Shown here in pieces: positions 1 to 7,995 of a stretch of 64,000 nt of DNA; the stretch's first letter is position 1; each line of letters starts with the position of its first letter. The position numbers and the translations under genes are program-made. The notes below the pieces were generated by a model that was not told the DNA's origin, did no database searches, and was given only the letters and a program-made list of their open reading frames with translations. Source of the stretch: an uncultured Bacteroidales bacterium (GTDB lineage Bacteria > Bacteroidota > Bacteroidia > Bacteroidales > F082); the NCBI GenBank assembly GCA_947304185.1, contig CAMZAM010000008.1, positions 18,027-82,026 of the forward strand. The letters run 5' to 3'.

Positions 1-1
1 T

Positions 2-967
2 TTTCTCGACATGACGAGTTCGGCAAGGGTGGCTGCTTTAGGCAATACCGATCTGTCGATTTACGACAACGACATCGAACTCGGAGTCTACAATCCTGCC
101 TTGATAAACGGCGAGATGCACAACGATATCGTGCTATCTTACGTCAACTATTATGCCGATATCAGTCATGCCATGGTGCAATATGGTCGAACATTCGATA
201 AAATAGGCACTTTTTCGGGCTCTGTGATGTATCATAGCTATGGCAAGATGAAATATGCCGATGAGGAAGGAAATGTTGACGGAGGTACGTTTTCGCCCTC
301 AGATTTCAATGTGATGATAGGATGGGGTAGACAACTCACTCCGAATTGGAGCATCGGTGCCAACGTGAAGTTTGCCGGAATACAGTACGAGCGTTATAAG
401 ACATTCGCTATCGCGGTCGATGTAGCCGGCAGCTACAGGACTGAAAGCGGGTGGATGTTCTCGGCGACGGCACGAAATATAGGTTACGAGTTGTATTCGA
501 ACTTTGAAGGCGACCGTAACAAGCTTCCATTCCGTTTGTCGGCAGGTGTTTCGAAGCGTTTGGAACACGTGCCGTTCCTGTTCAGCATAGTCTACGAAAA
601 CATCCAGAAATGGGATTTGACATACGACGATCCTCTTGATTTGGAGGGCAACATCGACCCGATAACCGGGACAAAGAAAAAGAAGTCAGGCGCTGCCAGT
701 TTCGCCGATAATATGATGCGTCATATAGTGTTCGGCGGCGAGATTTACATCGGGAAGAACCTGGTGCTGCGTGCTGCTTACAACTACGGGATGAGGCAGA
801 ATCTCAAGACTCCGACAAGAAAAGGCATGTGCGGATTCTCGTATGGCGTGGGGGTGAATATCTGGAAGTTCAGCATCAACTATTCAAGATCGGAAATGCA
901 CATCTACGGTTCGCCGAATTATATCACTATCTCGACAAATCTGGACCGTTTTTGCAAAAATAGGTAA
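2..967 (+). CDS. porQ: Type IX secretion system PorQ-like outer-membrane barrel protein (5' partial)
   Basis: The frame is open to the window edge, with FLD preceding the first visible ATG at 11, so the signal peptide and true start lie outside. The visible 320 or so residues begin with the SSARVAALGN segment typical of the PorV/PorQ family, followed by NPAL and alternating polar/aromatic beta-strand sequence ending in YITISTNLDRF. PorQ is an outer-membrane component needed for type IX secretion and attachment of cargo. Three T9SS cargo-type proteins elsewhere in the window fit this. recF starts 4 bases after the stop, so the two are probably co-transcribed. PorQ is preferred over PorV because of length and the SSAR opening. 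Another PorV-family barrel cannot be excluded. Confidence 0.75.
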   Translation, partial: FLDMTSSARVAALGNTDLSIYDNDIELGVYNPALINGEMHNDIVLSYVNYYADISHAMVQYGRTFDKIGTFSGSVMYHSYGKMKYADEEGNVDGGTFSPSDFNVMIGWGRQLTPNWSIGANVKFAGIQYERYKTFAIAVDVAGSYRTESGWMFSATARNIGYELYSNFEGDRNKLPFRLSAGVSKRLEHVPFLFSIVYENIQKWDLTYDDPLDLEGNIDPITGTKKKKSGAASFADNMMRHIVFGGEIYIGKNLVLRAAYNYGMRQNLKTPTRKGMCGFSYGVGVNIWKFSINYSRSEMHIYGSPNYITISTNLDRFCKNR

Positions 968-971
968 GTAA

Positions 972-2081
972 ATGTTTCTCAAAGAGTTAAAGTTGACGAA
1001 TTTCAAAAACTGTGAGTCAGCCGACCTGCAGTTTTCGGAGAAAATCAACTGCTTCGTAGGGCTTAACGGAGCAGGCAAGACCAATATACTCGATGCTATT
1101 TACTACCTCGCTTTCTGCAAGAGCTATTTCACGACCACCGACAAGCAAAACATCCGTCATGGGCAGGATTTCTTTGCCATTCATGGCGATTTTGTGACCG
1201 ATAACGACGAAACGCAGACTATCTCATGTGTACAGAAGGATGCGACGAAGAAGTCGTTTAAATGCAATAAAAAAGAGTACGAGCGTTTGGCCGACCATAT
1301 CGGCAAGATTCCGATGGTGATGATTTCGCCTTACGATCGCGATTTGATCAACGACGGCAGCGATTTACGCAGGAAATTCATCGACGGCGTGATATCGCAG
1401 TTCGACTCGGTGTATCTCGGCGATTTGTTGCAGTACAACAAGGTATTGGCGCAACGTAACACCCAGCTGAAACAGTTCTGGGAAAACCGTTATTTCGATG
1501 CGAGTCTGCTGTCGCTTTGGGATGAACAGCTCGTGCGTTATGCTACCCCGATTTATGAGAAAAGAAAGGCATTTCTGAAGGATTTCATGCCAATCTTCCA
1601 GAAATATTATGATATTGTCTCAGGCACATCGGAGAAGGTCGACATCGTTTACGAAAGTGCGCTTCACGACAAGCCAATGGAGCAGCTCTTGCAGGAAAGT
1701 CAGGAGAAAGACCGATATTCGTCGTATACCAATGTTGGAATCCATAAAGATGATTTGAGCTTTTTGATTGATAATCATCAAGTTAAGAGGTTTGGCTCGC
1801 AAGGGCAACAGAAGTCGTTCGTGGTGGCGGTGAAGCTGGCTCAGTTTGATTTCAACTATCAGAAGATTGGTTTTAAGCCGATTTTGCTTTTGGACGACAT
1901 CTTCGATAAGTTGGACGATAATCGTGTGGCACAACTCGTGAAATTGGTTGGAAACGATTATTTTGGACAGGTGTTTATCACTGATACTCAACGACAAAGG
2001 ATTCAATATCTTTTGGATAACATTGATGGAAATCATAAGATTTTTGAAGTTGAACAAGGAAAGATAAAGAGCGATGAGTGA
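972..2081 (+). CDS. recF: DNA replication/repair protein RecF
   Basis: RecF is an SMC-like ATPase that loads RecA at single-strand gaps together with RecO and RecR. The protein has 369 residues, a normal length. It opens with the family start FLKELKLTNFKN. The Walker A motif GLNGAGKT is at residues 30-37, a signature-like SQGQQKS lies near residue 277, and a Walker B LLLDDIFDKLD lies near 310. The ATG follows porQ by 4 bases. The 3' end overlaps the DUF721 gene by 8 bases, which suggests translational coupling. A recF/DUF721 neighbourhood is common in Bacteroidota. Confidence 0.95.
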   Translation: MFLKELKLTNFKNCESADLQFSEKINCFVGLNGAGKTNILDAIYYLAFCKSYFTTTDKQNIRHGQDFFAIHGDFVTDNDETQTISCVQKDATKKSFKCNKKEYERLADHIGKIPMVMISPYDRDLINDGSDLRRKFIDGVISQFDSVYLGDLLQYNKVLAQRNTQLKQFWENRYFDASLLSLWDEQLVRYATPIYEKRKAFLKDFMPIFQKYYDIVSGTSEKVDIVYESALHDKPMEQLLQESQEKDRYSSYTNVGIHKDDLSFLIDNHQVKRFGSQGQQKSFVVAVKLAQFDFNYQKIGFKPILLLDDIFDKLDDNRVAQLVKLVGNDYFGQVFITDTQRQRIQYLLDNIDGNHKIFEVEQGKIKSDE

Positions 2082-2364
2082 TCCGAATATGACAACGTTA
2101 GGCGATGCCATAAAGGCGTTTTATCATGATAATCATAGAGATAGCGCATTGGATGAGCAGACCATTCTGAATTCCTGGAATGACGTCGTCGGGGATTTCA
2201 TTGCGGCGCACACCTTGAGTACCAGCGTCAAAAACGGCATTTTTTACGTAAAAGTCGATGCCGATTCGTTGCGAAACGAGCTTTTATACGCCAAGTCGAT
2301 GTTATTGAAGAAGTTGAATTCAAAGGTTGAGAACGAAATTTTAAAAGATATTGTTATTAATTAA
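2074..2364 (+). CDS. DUF721 (DciA-like) protein
   Basis: A 96-residue protein with the DUF721 pattern: an N-terminal helix with LGDAIKAFY, then NSWNDVVGDFIAAHT and a short beta hairpin NGIFYVKVDADSLRNEL. DUF721 includes DciA, the helicase-loading factor of bacteria that lack DnaC or DnaI. Short Bacteroidota members usually carry only this core. The ATG at 2074 overlaps recF by 8 bases. A second ATG at 2089 is possible. A role in replication initiation is inferred from family and from linkage to recF. It is not shown by the sequence alone. Confidence 0.8.
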   Translation: MSDPNMTTLGDAIKAFYHDNHRDSALDEQTILNSWNDVVGDFIAAHTLSTSVKNGIFYVKVDADSLRNELLYAKSMLLKKLNSKVENEILKDIVIN

Positions 2365-2383
2365 AAAATAATTTGTATCTTTG
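2351..2383 (+). promoter_or_regulatory. Bacteroidetes-type promoter of efp
   Basis: TATCTTTG at 2376-2383 matches the -7 consensus TAnnTTTG. A TTG at 2351-2353 lies 22 bases upstream as the -33 element. The site is in the recF/DUF721-efp gap, about 35 bases before the efp ATG. Confidence 0.65.
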
Positions 2384-2417
2384 CGCCGATTTTTGAATAA
2401 TTTAAAATTTACGTAAT

Positions 2418-2984
2418 ATGATTAACTCACAAGACATTAAGATTGGAAGCTGCATCAGAATGGATGGTAAACTTTATTTTTGCGTCGATTTCCAGCATGT
2501 GAAGCCGGGCAAAGGTAACACTATCATGCGTATTAAGCTGAAGAGCGTGGTTGACGGTCGCACATTGGAGCGCCGTTTCGATATCGGTGAAAAACTTGAA
2601 GACGTTCGCGTTGAGCATCGTCAGTATCAGTACCTTTACAAGGAAGGTGATGATTACATTTTCATGAATCAGGAAGACTACGAGCAGATCCCTCTTATGA
2701 AAGATCTTATTACAGGTGTTGATTTCCTTAAGGAAAGCGACGTTTGCGACGTTATCTTCGACACATCGACCGATACAGTTCTTTTCGCTGAACTTCCAGT
2801 GAAGACTGTCCTCGAGGTAACTTACACAGAGCCGGGCGAGAAGGGTAACACAGCCACCAACGCCATGAAAGAGGCTGTCGTTGAGACAGGCGCCAAGGTC
2901 AGAGTTCCTCTGTTCATCAACACAGGCGATAAGATTAGAGTTGACACACGTACCGGTGAGTACGCAGAAAGAGTTAGAGAGTAA
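2418..2984 (+). CDS. efp: Translation elongation factor P
   Basis: EF-P enters the ribosomal E site and relieves stalling at proline runs. The 188-residue length is standard. The N-terminal KOW-like domain carries the loop HVKPGKGN with the potentially modified lysine at position 32. The OB domains follow, and the C-terminus shows GDKIRVDTRTGEY, the family signature. The modification enzyme (EpmA or EarP type) is not in the window, so the state of K32 is unknown. The gene is followed after 6 bases by an LpxD-like gene, an order often seen in Bacteroidota. Confidence 0.97.
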   Translation: MINSQDIKIGSCIRMDGKLYFCVDFQHVKPGKGNTIMRIKLKSVVDGRTLERRFDIGEKLEDVRVEHRQYQYLYKEGDDYIFMNQEDYEQIPLMKDLITGVDFLKESDVCDVIFDTSTDTVLFAELPVKTVLEVTYTEPGEKGNTATNAMKEAVVETGAKVRVPLFINTGDKIRVDTRTGEYAERVRE

Positions 2985-2990
2985 AATAAT

Positions 2991-3929
2991 ATGAGAATTG
3001 AACCAGCAACGACGGTAAAGTGCATCGCTGATTACATTGGCGCGTCCAAGGTCATCGGTGACCAGAATCAAGTCATCACGGGGCTCAATGAGCTTCATGA
3101 GGTTGAGGCTGGCGACATCACTTTCGTCGATCATCCGAAATACTATCAGAGAGTGCTGAACTCTGCTGCCACTGTCATCATCATCAACACTGCTGATGTG
3201 GAGTGTCCGGCGGGTAAGACTCTCATCGTCCACGACTGTCCGTTCGACGCATTCAACAAGGTTATCTTGTCGTATCGTCGTTTCGAGCCGGCAACAGCGA
3301 TGGTAAGTCCTAAAGCCGAGATCGGTGAAGGCACCATCATCGAGCCGGGAGCATTCGTGGCAGATCACGTGAAAATCGGCAAGAATTGCATCATCCATGC
3401 CAACGTGACCATCAACAATTGGACTGTCATCGGTGACAACGTCATCATCAACAGCGGTTCAGTCATCGCTGCCGATGCTTGTTATTTCCAGCATCGCGGT
3501 AAGGATCGTCAGGTGAAGTTCGAGTCATGTGGTCGTGTGGTAATTGAAGACGATGTCGAAGTCGGAGCTTTGTGCGCCATCGACATCGGAGTCACCAGCG
3601 ACACTATCGTCGGAAGAGGCACCAAGATGGATAACCACGTCCAGATTGGCCACGATGCAAAGATCGGTAAGAACTGCTTCCTCGGAGCACACTGCGCTAT
3701 CGGCGGAGTGTCGAGAGTGAAGGACAACGTGTCGATCTGGTCGATGTCGGCAATCAACAAAGACCTTGTCATTGCTGAGGGCACTACTGTCTTGGCTTAC
3801 ACAGCTGTCGATAAAGACACTGAGCCTGGCGTGACATACTTCGGAATGCCGGCCATGGAGGCCAAGAAGAAATGGAGAGAGATGGCATGCGTGAGAATGC
3901 TGCCGGATCTCATCAACAAAATCAAATAA
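2991..3929 (+). CDS. LpxD-like UDP-3-O-acyl-glucosamine N-acyltransferase paralog
   Basis: 312 residues with an N-terminal LpxD-type domain (about 1-100, including GDITFVDHPKYY) and a left-handed beta-helix built of hexapeptide repeats (about 105-270, for example IGEGTIIEPGAFV). NHVQIGHDAKIG near residue 218 carries the histidine aligned with the acyltransferase catalytic base. LpxD transfers a 3-hydroxyacyl chain to the lipid A precursor. The usual GSDGFGF stretch is replaced here by AADACYF followed by an inserted HRGKDRQVKF loop, so the substrate may differ. It sits next to efp and not within an lpxC-lpxA cluster. A divergent paralog is more likely than the main LpxD. Confidence 0.75.
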   Translation: MRIEPATTVKCIADYIGASKVIGDQNQVITGLNELHEVEAGDITFVDHPKYYQRVLNSAATVIIINTADVECPAGKTLIVHDCPFDAFNKVILSYRRFEPATAMVSPKAEIGEGTIIEPGAFVADHVKIGKNCIIHANVTINNWTVIGDNVIINSGSVIAADACYFQHRGKDRQVKFESCGRVVIEDDVEVGALCAIDIGVTSDTIVGRGTKMDNHVQIGHDAKIGKNCFLGAHCAIGGVSRVKDNVSIWSMSAINKDLVIAEGTTVLAYTAVDKDTEPGVTYFGMPAMEAKKKWREMACVRMLPDLINKIK

Positions 3930-3932
3930 AAA

Positions 3933-3959
3933 AAAGCCGCTCGATTGAGCGGCTTTTTT
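3933..3959. terminator. Bidirectional intrinsic terminator between the LpxD-like gene and gapA
   Basis: Perfect 7-bp stem GCCGCTC/GAGCGGC (3936-3942 and 3947-3953) with a GATT loop, flanked by an A-run on the left and a T-run on the right. It can serve both convergent genes. Confidence 0.92.
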
Positions 3960-3971
3960 ATTTTATATGAT

Positions 3972-4979
3972 TTAGTACTTCATCATCTCGATGAGGTCGA
4001 CCATACGGTTTGAATAGCCCCATTCGTTATCGTACCACGACATTATCTTCACCATCTTACCCATCACCATGGTGCTTTCGGCATCGAATATCGATGAGTG
4101 TGGGTTATGGATGACGTCGCAGCTCACGATAGGATCTTCGGTGTATTCGAGGACGCCTTTCATAGGACCTTCAGCGGCTTCACGCATTGCAGCGTTGATT
4201 TGTTCCTTGGTGGCTTCTGTCTTCAGTGTGCACACGAGGTCGACGAGAGAGCCTGTTGGGGTAGGGACGCGCACCGCTATGCCGTCGAGTTTGCCGTTGA
4301 GCTCAGGGATCACAATACCTACAGCCTTTGCAGCGCCTGTTGTGGTAGGAATCTGCGACATGGCGGCTGAACGTGCACGACGAAGGTCGCTGTGCGGACC
4401 GTCGAGGATCACCTGGTCGTTGGTGTAGCTGTGGATGGTTGTGATATAACCCTGTTCAATGCCGAAACGGTCGTTGAGGACCTTAGCGACAGGAGCGAGG
4501 CAGTTTGTGGTGCAAGATGCGTTGCTCACGCACTCGATGTCATCGGTGAGGTCGTTGTTGTTGACGCCGACCACGATGGTAGCGTCGATGGTGTCTTTAG
4601 CAGGAGCTGAGAGGATGACTTTCTTGGCGCCGTTCTTGAGGTGGTCGCCATAGCCGCCCTTGCTGCTTTCCTTAGCGCGGAAGATACCTGTCGACTCGAC
4701 GACTACGTCAGGAGTCTTGCTCCATTTGATATTGATAGGAGCACGCTCAGCTGTGACAGGGACGCGTACGCCGTTGACTATCAATGCTGATTCATCGAAT
4801 TCGACTGTGCCAGGGAACTTGCCCTGTGTTGAATCGTATTTCAGAAGATGAGCCAAAACCTTGGTGCTTGTCAGGTCGTTGATACCCACAACCTCGAGGT
4901 TAGGACGTTCGCAGCAGATGCGGAAAACGTTACGGCCGATACGACCGAAACCGTTGATACCTACTTTAATCTTTTCCAT
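3972..4979 (-). CDS. gapA: Glyceraldehyde-3-phosphate dehydrogenase
   Basis: Class I NAD-dependent GAPDH of glycolysis and gluconeogenesis, 335 residues. The Rossmann signature GFGRIGR is at residues 11-17. The catalytic cysteine is C156 in SNASCTTNC. The C-terminal SWYDNEWGYSNRM segment is intact. The gene stands alone, with a promoter-like element upstream and a shared terminator downstream. D35 in the GINDL segment suits NAD rather than NADP, by family knowledge. Confidence 0.97.
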   Translation of the reverse strand: MEKIKVGINGFGRIGRNVFRICCERPNLEVVGINDLTSTKVLAHLLKYDSTQGKFPGTVEFDESALIVNGVRVPVTAERAPINIKWSKTPDVVVESTGIFRAKESSKGGYGDHLKNGAKKVILSAPAKDTIDATIVVGVNNNDLTDDIECVSNASCTTNCLAPVAKVLNDRFGIEQGYITTIHSYTNDQVILDGPHSDLRRARSAAMSQIPTTTGAAKAVGIVIPELNGKLDGIAVRVPTPTGSLVDLVCTLKTEATKEQINAAMREAAEGPMKGVLEYTEDPIVSCDVIHNPHSSIFDAESTMVMGKMVKIMSWYDNEWGYSNRMVDLIEMMKY

Positions 4980-5041
4980 ATTACCTATATTTAAAATTTA
5001 ATGATTCAAAAATTGAAAATCAAACTTATTAATCCAAAACG

Positions 5042-5049
5042 CAAAGGTA
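5042..5049 (-). promoter_or_regulatory. Probable gapA promoter -7 element
   Basis: On the minus strand this reads TACCTTTG, matching TAnnTTTG, 62 bases before the gapA ATG. No convincing -33 element was seen. The rest of the 218-base gap (4980-5197) shows nothing else recognisable. Confidence 0.5.
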
Positions 5050-5197
5050 ATAAAAATCTGTTGAATGACGAAGCGTTTTTTATATTTTTTATGAAATTTT
5101 CTAAAAATGCAATAAATCCATGCGAAGAGGGAATTGTCATCTTCGAGTCGGTTGTAGGCGACGAAACGCCGGTGTTCACACGCGTTGTAAGATAAGA

Positions 5198-5617
5198 CTA
5201 TATTTTGGTGAAGCGGAACGTCATGAGTTCAATCATGTCGCCGACTTCTTCGATTTCATGCCAAGGTGAGACTTTCTCGCCCATTACTTCGCCCTCTTCC
5301 TGGGTATCGAAGTAGGCTTTGTCGTTTTCGATCTTCCAGTCGTAGCATTCGGCGTACATCATGCCGTCTTTGAGCTGAATCTCGCCTGATTTCACGGCTT
5401 CGTCGATCTCTTCCTGTGAAACGCCTTCCGGGATTGGCACCAGCATATAGATCTTGCTGTTGTCGAACTCCATGATGGTCTTCGCAGCAATGGCGTAATC
5501 ATCGTCAATATTAGGTTTTGCAAGGAAATCCTCGACTTTAAGCCATTCGAAATCTTCTTTTTTGTCGTTATACCACAACATTTCGGCAACACGCCATTTT
5601 CCGATAAAATCTCTCAT
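5198..5617 (-). CDS. Conserved-looking small protein of unknown function
   Basis: 139 residues, acidic, with no signal peptide or membrane segment. It opens with MRDFIGKWRVAEMLWY and ends in a beta-rich ELMTFRFTKI. The overall look (GKW near the start, alternating strands) recalls lipocalin-like small barrels, but no diagnostic motif is visible, so no function is assigned. It lies 26 bases downstream of the esterase gene on the same strand and may be in its transcript. Codon use resembles the neighbours, which argues for a real gene. Confidence 0.6.
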   Translation of the reverse strand: MRDFIGKWRVAEMLWYNDKKEDFEWLKVEDFLAKPNIDDDYAIAAKTIMEFDNSKIYMLVPIPEGVSQEEIDEAVKSGEIQLKDGMMYAECYDWKIENDKAYFDTQEEGEVMGEKVSPWHEIEEVGDMIELMTFRFTKI

Positions 5618-5643
5618 AATGATGAATCTTTAGTTTATTAAAA

Positions 5644-6726
5644 TTATTCTAAAATGATTTTTTCTGTTAATCCGTTGCTTTTTATGAAATAAATACCATT
5701 GCCAATGCCTTGTAGGTCAAGCATGGCGATGCCAGCGTCAAATTGTTTTTGAATAATTGTATTTCCTTTAATATCAATAACTTCGATAGTAGTAGGGGCG
5801 TCTAACTCGATCTTTATCTGACCATTGGTGGGATTGGGATACACCTTCAACTCACCTGTGGTCGGGTTGTTGACGTTGTTCACCGTGTTTTTTCCTGTAA
5901 AGAAGTCGTGAATATAATCTATGTAGCTTATGTCGTATTGATTTGCATTTCGATACCAGCTGTGGGTGCCGCCGATGACCTTCAAAAAACGAAGCTCTTT
6001 GGTGCCGGGATAGACGTATTGCACAAACCTCAGGCCGTCGTTATGAGTGTCGGGCAATGAGTCAATAATCGGCTCGTCGGTGCAGCTGTTGGCGTTTCTC
6101 CAGTAGTTGAGGATGGCATCTACGCCAAGTCCAAGGTTGGAACCGAAATACTGCGAGTAGCCGTTGTCGCCTACGACATTATCGCTGGTTCCGTGGATAT
6201 GCAGCAACCTCACCGGTGCCACTGGAGTTTGGTTTGCCATGGCGTAGGTAATCAGTCCGCTTACTGGTGCTGCGGCGTTGATGCGGTCGCCGTGTTCGAT
6301 GGCCATTCGGTGCGACATGAAACCTCCCATCGAGAAGCCGGTGAAGAACACGCTGTCTTGATTTATAGGATATTGCACTGCCAGACTGTCGAGGAGAGCC
6401 ATCAGGAAGCCGGAATCGTCGATTGTGCTGTTCATAAGCGCTGCGTTCCACATCGTGCCGTTGCCTTCGTTGATGGCTTGGGGGATGACGACCATCCAGT
6501 TAAAACGGTTGGCAATCTGTTGGAAGTTATGCTCGCTGTTGACATGGTTGATGTTGTCGCCTAAGCCATGAAGGAAGAACAAAACTGGCAATGATTCATA
6601 GTTTTCAGGCGTTTTGACGAGATATTGTCTCTGCATGCCTTGCCATTCGATGGTCTGAATCTGAGCGAAGCATAGGTTACCGGTTAATAAGAAAAGGATG
6701 ATTGGTAATAATTTGCAAATTTTCAT
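5644..6726 (-). CDS. Secreted PHB-depolymerase/feruloyl-esterase-like hydrolase with T9SS type A sorting domain
   Basis: 360 residues. A signal peptide (about 1-21, ending CFAQ) precedes an alpha/beta-hydrolase of the LpqC/PHB depolymerase group: oxyanion loop FFLHGLGDN (about 50-58) and nucleophile elbow GFSMGG with S132. A histidine in GGTHSW near residue 254 probably completes the triad. From about residue 285, the segment VYPNPTNGQIKIEL begins a type A sorting domain, ending in EKIILE, so the enzyme should be exported by T9SS and kept at the cell surface. Such enzymes often remove ferulate or acetate esters from plant polysaccharides. The true substrate is unknown. Confidence 0.85.
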   Translation of the reverse strand: MKICKLLPIILFLLTGNLCFAQIQTIEWQGMQRQYLVKTPENYESLPVLFFLHGLGDNINHVNSEHNFQQIANRFNWMVVIPQAINEGNGTMWNAALMNSTIDDSGFLMALLDSLAVQYPINQDSVFFTGFSMGGFMSHRMAIEHGDRINAAAPVSGLITYAMANQTPVAPVRLLHIHGTSDNVVGDNGYSQYFGSNLGLGVDAILNYWRNANSCTDEPIIDSLPDTHNDGLRFVQYVYPGTKELRFLKVIGGTHSWYRNANQYDISYIDYIHDFFTGKNTVNNVNNPTTGELKVYPNPTNGQIKIELDAPTTIEVIDIKGNTIIQKQFDAGIAMLDLQGIGNGIYFIKSNGLTEKIILE

Positions 6727-6750
6727 AATCGATCAAGTTAATTTATTCTG

Positions 6751-6787
6751 CAAATATACAAATTTTTGGATGTTTTTCATAAATTTG
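6751..6787. promoter_or_regulatory. Divergent promoter -7 elements between the esterase and DUF1905 genes
   Basis: Minus strand TATATTTG (6751-6758) faces the esterase gene. Plus strand TAAATTTG (6780-6787) lies 19 bases before the DUF1905 ATG. The -33 elements are weak. Confidence 0.45.
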
Positions 6788-6806
6788 CAGAAATTATCGT
6801 TTATAT

Positions 6807-7070
6807 ATGAGCAAAATGTTTGAATTTGATGCGATTATCATCCAAAATGAGGATATGGATGCCGCATACGTCGAGGTGCCATTTAACATCAAGGAAATAT
6901 TTGATAAAGGCCGTTTGGCGGTTCATGCAACATTTGATGGCGAGCCTTATGACGGACAAATCGTGAAAATGGGAACACCTTGTTTTATTATAGGGATTCG
7001 GAAAGATATTCGAAAAAAGATAGGGAAGACGTTTGGCGATTTGGTTCATGTGACCTTCGAGGAGCGATAA
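6807..7070 (+). CDS. DUF1905 domain protein
   Basis: 87 residues covering essentially the whole DUF1905 fold: [22 protein letters not shown], then [19 protein letters not shown] and a C-terminal [21 protein letters not shown]1905 domains are small beta-barrels, sometimes joined to YdeI-like domains, and their biochemical role is unclear. The stop codon TAA is followed directly by the ogt ATG at 7071 with no gap, so the two are very likely one operon. Whether it takes part in DNA alkylation repair is a guess from that link. Confidence 0.85.
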   Translation: MSKMFEFDAIIIQNEDMDAAYVEVPFNIKEIFDKGRLAVHATFDGEPYDGQIVKMGTPCFIIGIRKDIRKKIGKTFGDLVHVTFEER

Positions 7071-7601
7071 ATGAAAAACAGGAATATTATAAATATCATG
7101 CGCTATCTTTTCCCTTGCGGGGAAATGATTCTTGGTTCTTTCGATGGAGAATTATGCCTGTGCGATTGGGCTGATGGCCGTCGGCGTGCTTCAATAGACC
7201 AACGTTTGCAAAGAATCTTGAATGCCAATTTTGTTGAAGGTTCTTCAGACATTATAGAGATGGCTCGCCAACAGCTAAACGAATATTTTTTGAATCAACG
7301 TCGTGAGTTTGATATTCCATTATTATTTGTCGGAACTGATTTTCAGAAAAAAGTTTGGAGTGAATTGCTGAAAATTCCTTATGGGAATACCATTTCGTAT
7401 GGTGAACTGGCTCAACGAATTGGCAAGCCGAATTCAGTCCGTGCTGTCGCTAACGCCAACGCAGTCAATGCAATAAGCATCATAGCACCTTGTCATCGCG
7501 TCATCGGCAGAGATGGTTCTTTGACTGGCTATGGTGGAGGCTTGGAAAGGAAAAGATATTTATTGAATTTGGAGAAAAAACATTATCTTTGCAAAAAATA
7601 A
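7071..7601 (+). CDS. ogt: Methylated-DNA--protein-cysteine S-methyltransferase
   Basis: Repairs O6-methylguanine by moving the alkyl group to its own cysteine. 176 residues. The active-site motif PCHRVIG holds C141. It is preceded by the helix-turn-helix recognition part (IPYGNTISYGELA, arginine finger SVRAVANANAVN). GYGGGLERKRYLLNLE closes the C-terminus. The first 15 residues are poorly conserved, and an ATG at 7098 is another possible start. Immediate adjacency to the DUF1905 stop favours 7071. The promoter of the next gene lies within its last codons. Confidence 0.93.
   Translation: MKNRNIINIMRYLFPCGEMILGSFDGELCLCDWADGRRRASIDQRLQRILNANFVEGSSDIIEMARQQLNEYFLNQRREFDIPLLFVGTDFQKKVWSELLKIPYGNTISYGELAQRIGKPNSVRAVANANAVNAISIIAPCHRVIGRDGSLTGYGGGLERKRYLLNLEKKHYLCKK
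7563..7591 (+). promoter_or_regulatory. Bacteroidetes-type promoter inside the 3' end of ogt
   Basis: TTG (7563-7565), 18-base spacer, TATCTTTG (7584-7591). The predicted leader of the following gene is under 10 bases. Confidence 0.7.
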
Positions 7602-7605
7602 AATC

Positions 7606-7989
7606 ATGAAAACAAGAATTTCGGAAGCGGTGGATAAGAAAAACTGCGGCTATAACTGCGCGCAGGCTTTGCTTTGCACGTATTGCGACCTCGCTGGTCT
7701 TGACGAAGAGACGGCAAGAAACCTCGGTAGCGCGTTCGGCCTCGGAATGGGTAACATGGAAGGCACTTGCGGCGCTATCACAGGCGCTGGGATGGTGTTG
7801 AGTCTGGCGTCCGACGACAGAGTGAAGTCTATCCGTGCCATGAAACAGATTATGAATAAGTTTCAGCTTCGCAATGGTGCCACGCAATGTAAGATGCTGA
7901 AAGGCGTCTGTACTGGCAGGGTGCTTCGCGAATGCTCCGACTGCGTGGCCGATGCCGCCGAATTTCTTGAAGAGGAGTTGGAAAAATAG
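7606..7989 (+). CDS. C_GCAxxG_C_C family redox-type protein
   Basis: 127 residues with the named cysteine pattern: NCGYNCAQALL near the N-terminus, then GTCGAITGAGMVL (the GCAxxG-like segment, here CGAITG), QCKMLKG and ECSDCVADAAEFLEEEL. The family is widespread in anaerobes and is presumed to bind a metal or act as a thiol redox protein, but its reaction is not known. It has its own promoter within the end of ogt. A 6-base gap leads to the dikinase-like gene, suggesting a shared transcript. Confidence 0.85.
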   Translation: MKTRISEAVDKKNCGYNCAQALLCTYCDLAGLDEETARNLGSAFGLGMGNMEGTCGAITGAGMVLSLASDDRVKSIRAMKQIMNKFQLRNGATQCKMLKGVCTGRVLRECSDCVADAAEFLEEELEK

Positions 7990-7995
7990 TTTATC

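Noticed and set aside
4069..4851. Several open frames on the plus strand over gapA
   Set aside because: They are antisense to an intact GAPDH gene with full motifs and have no promoter or family features.
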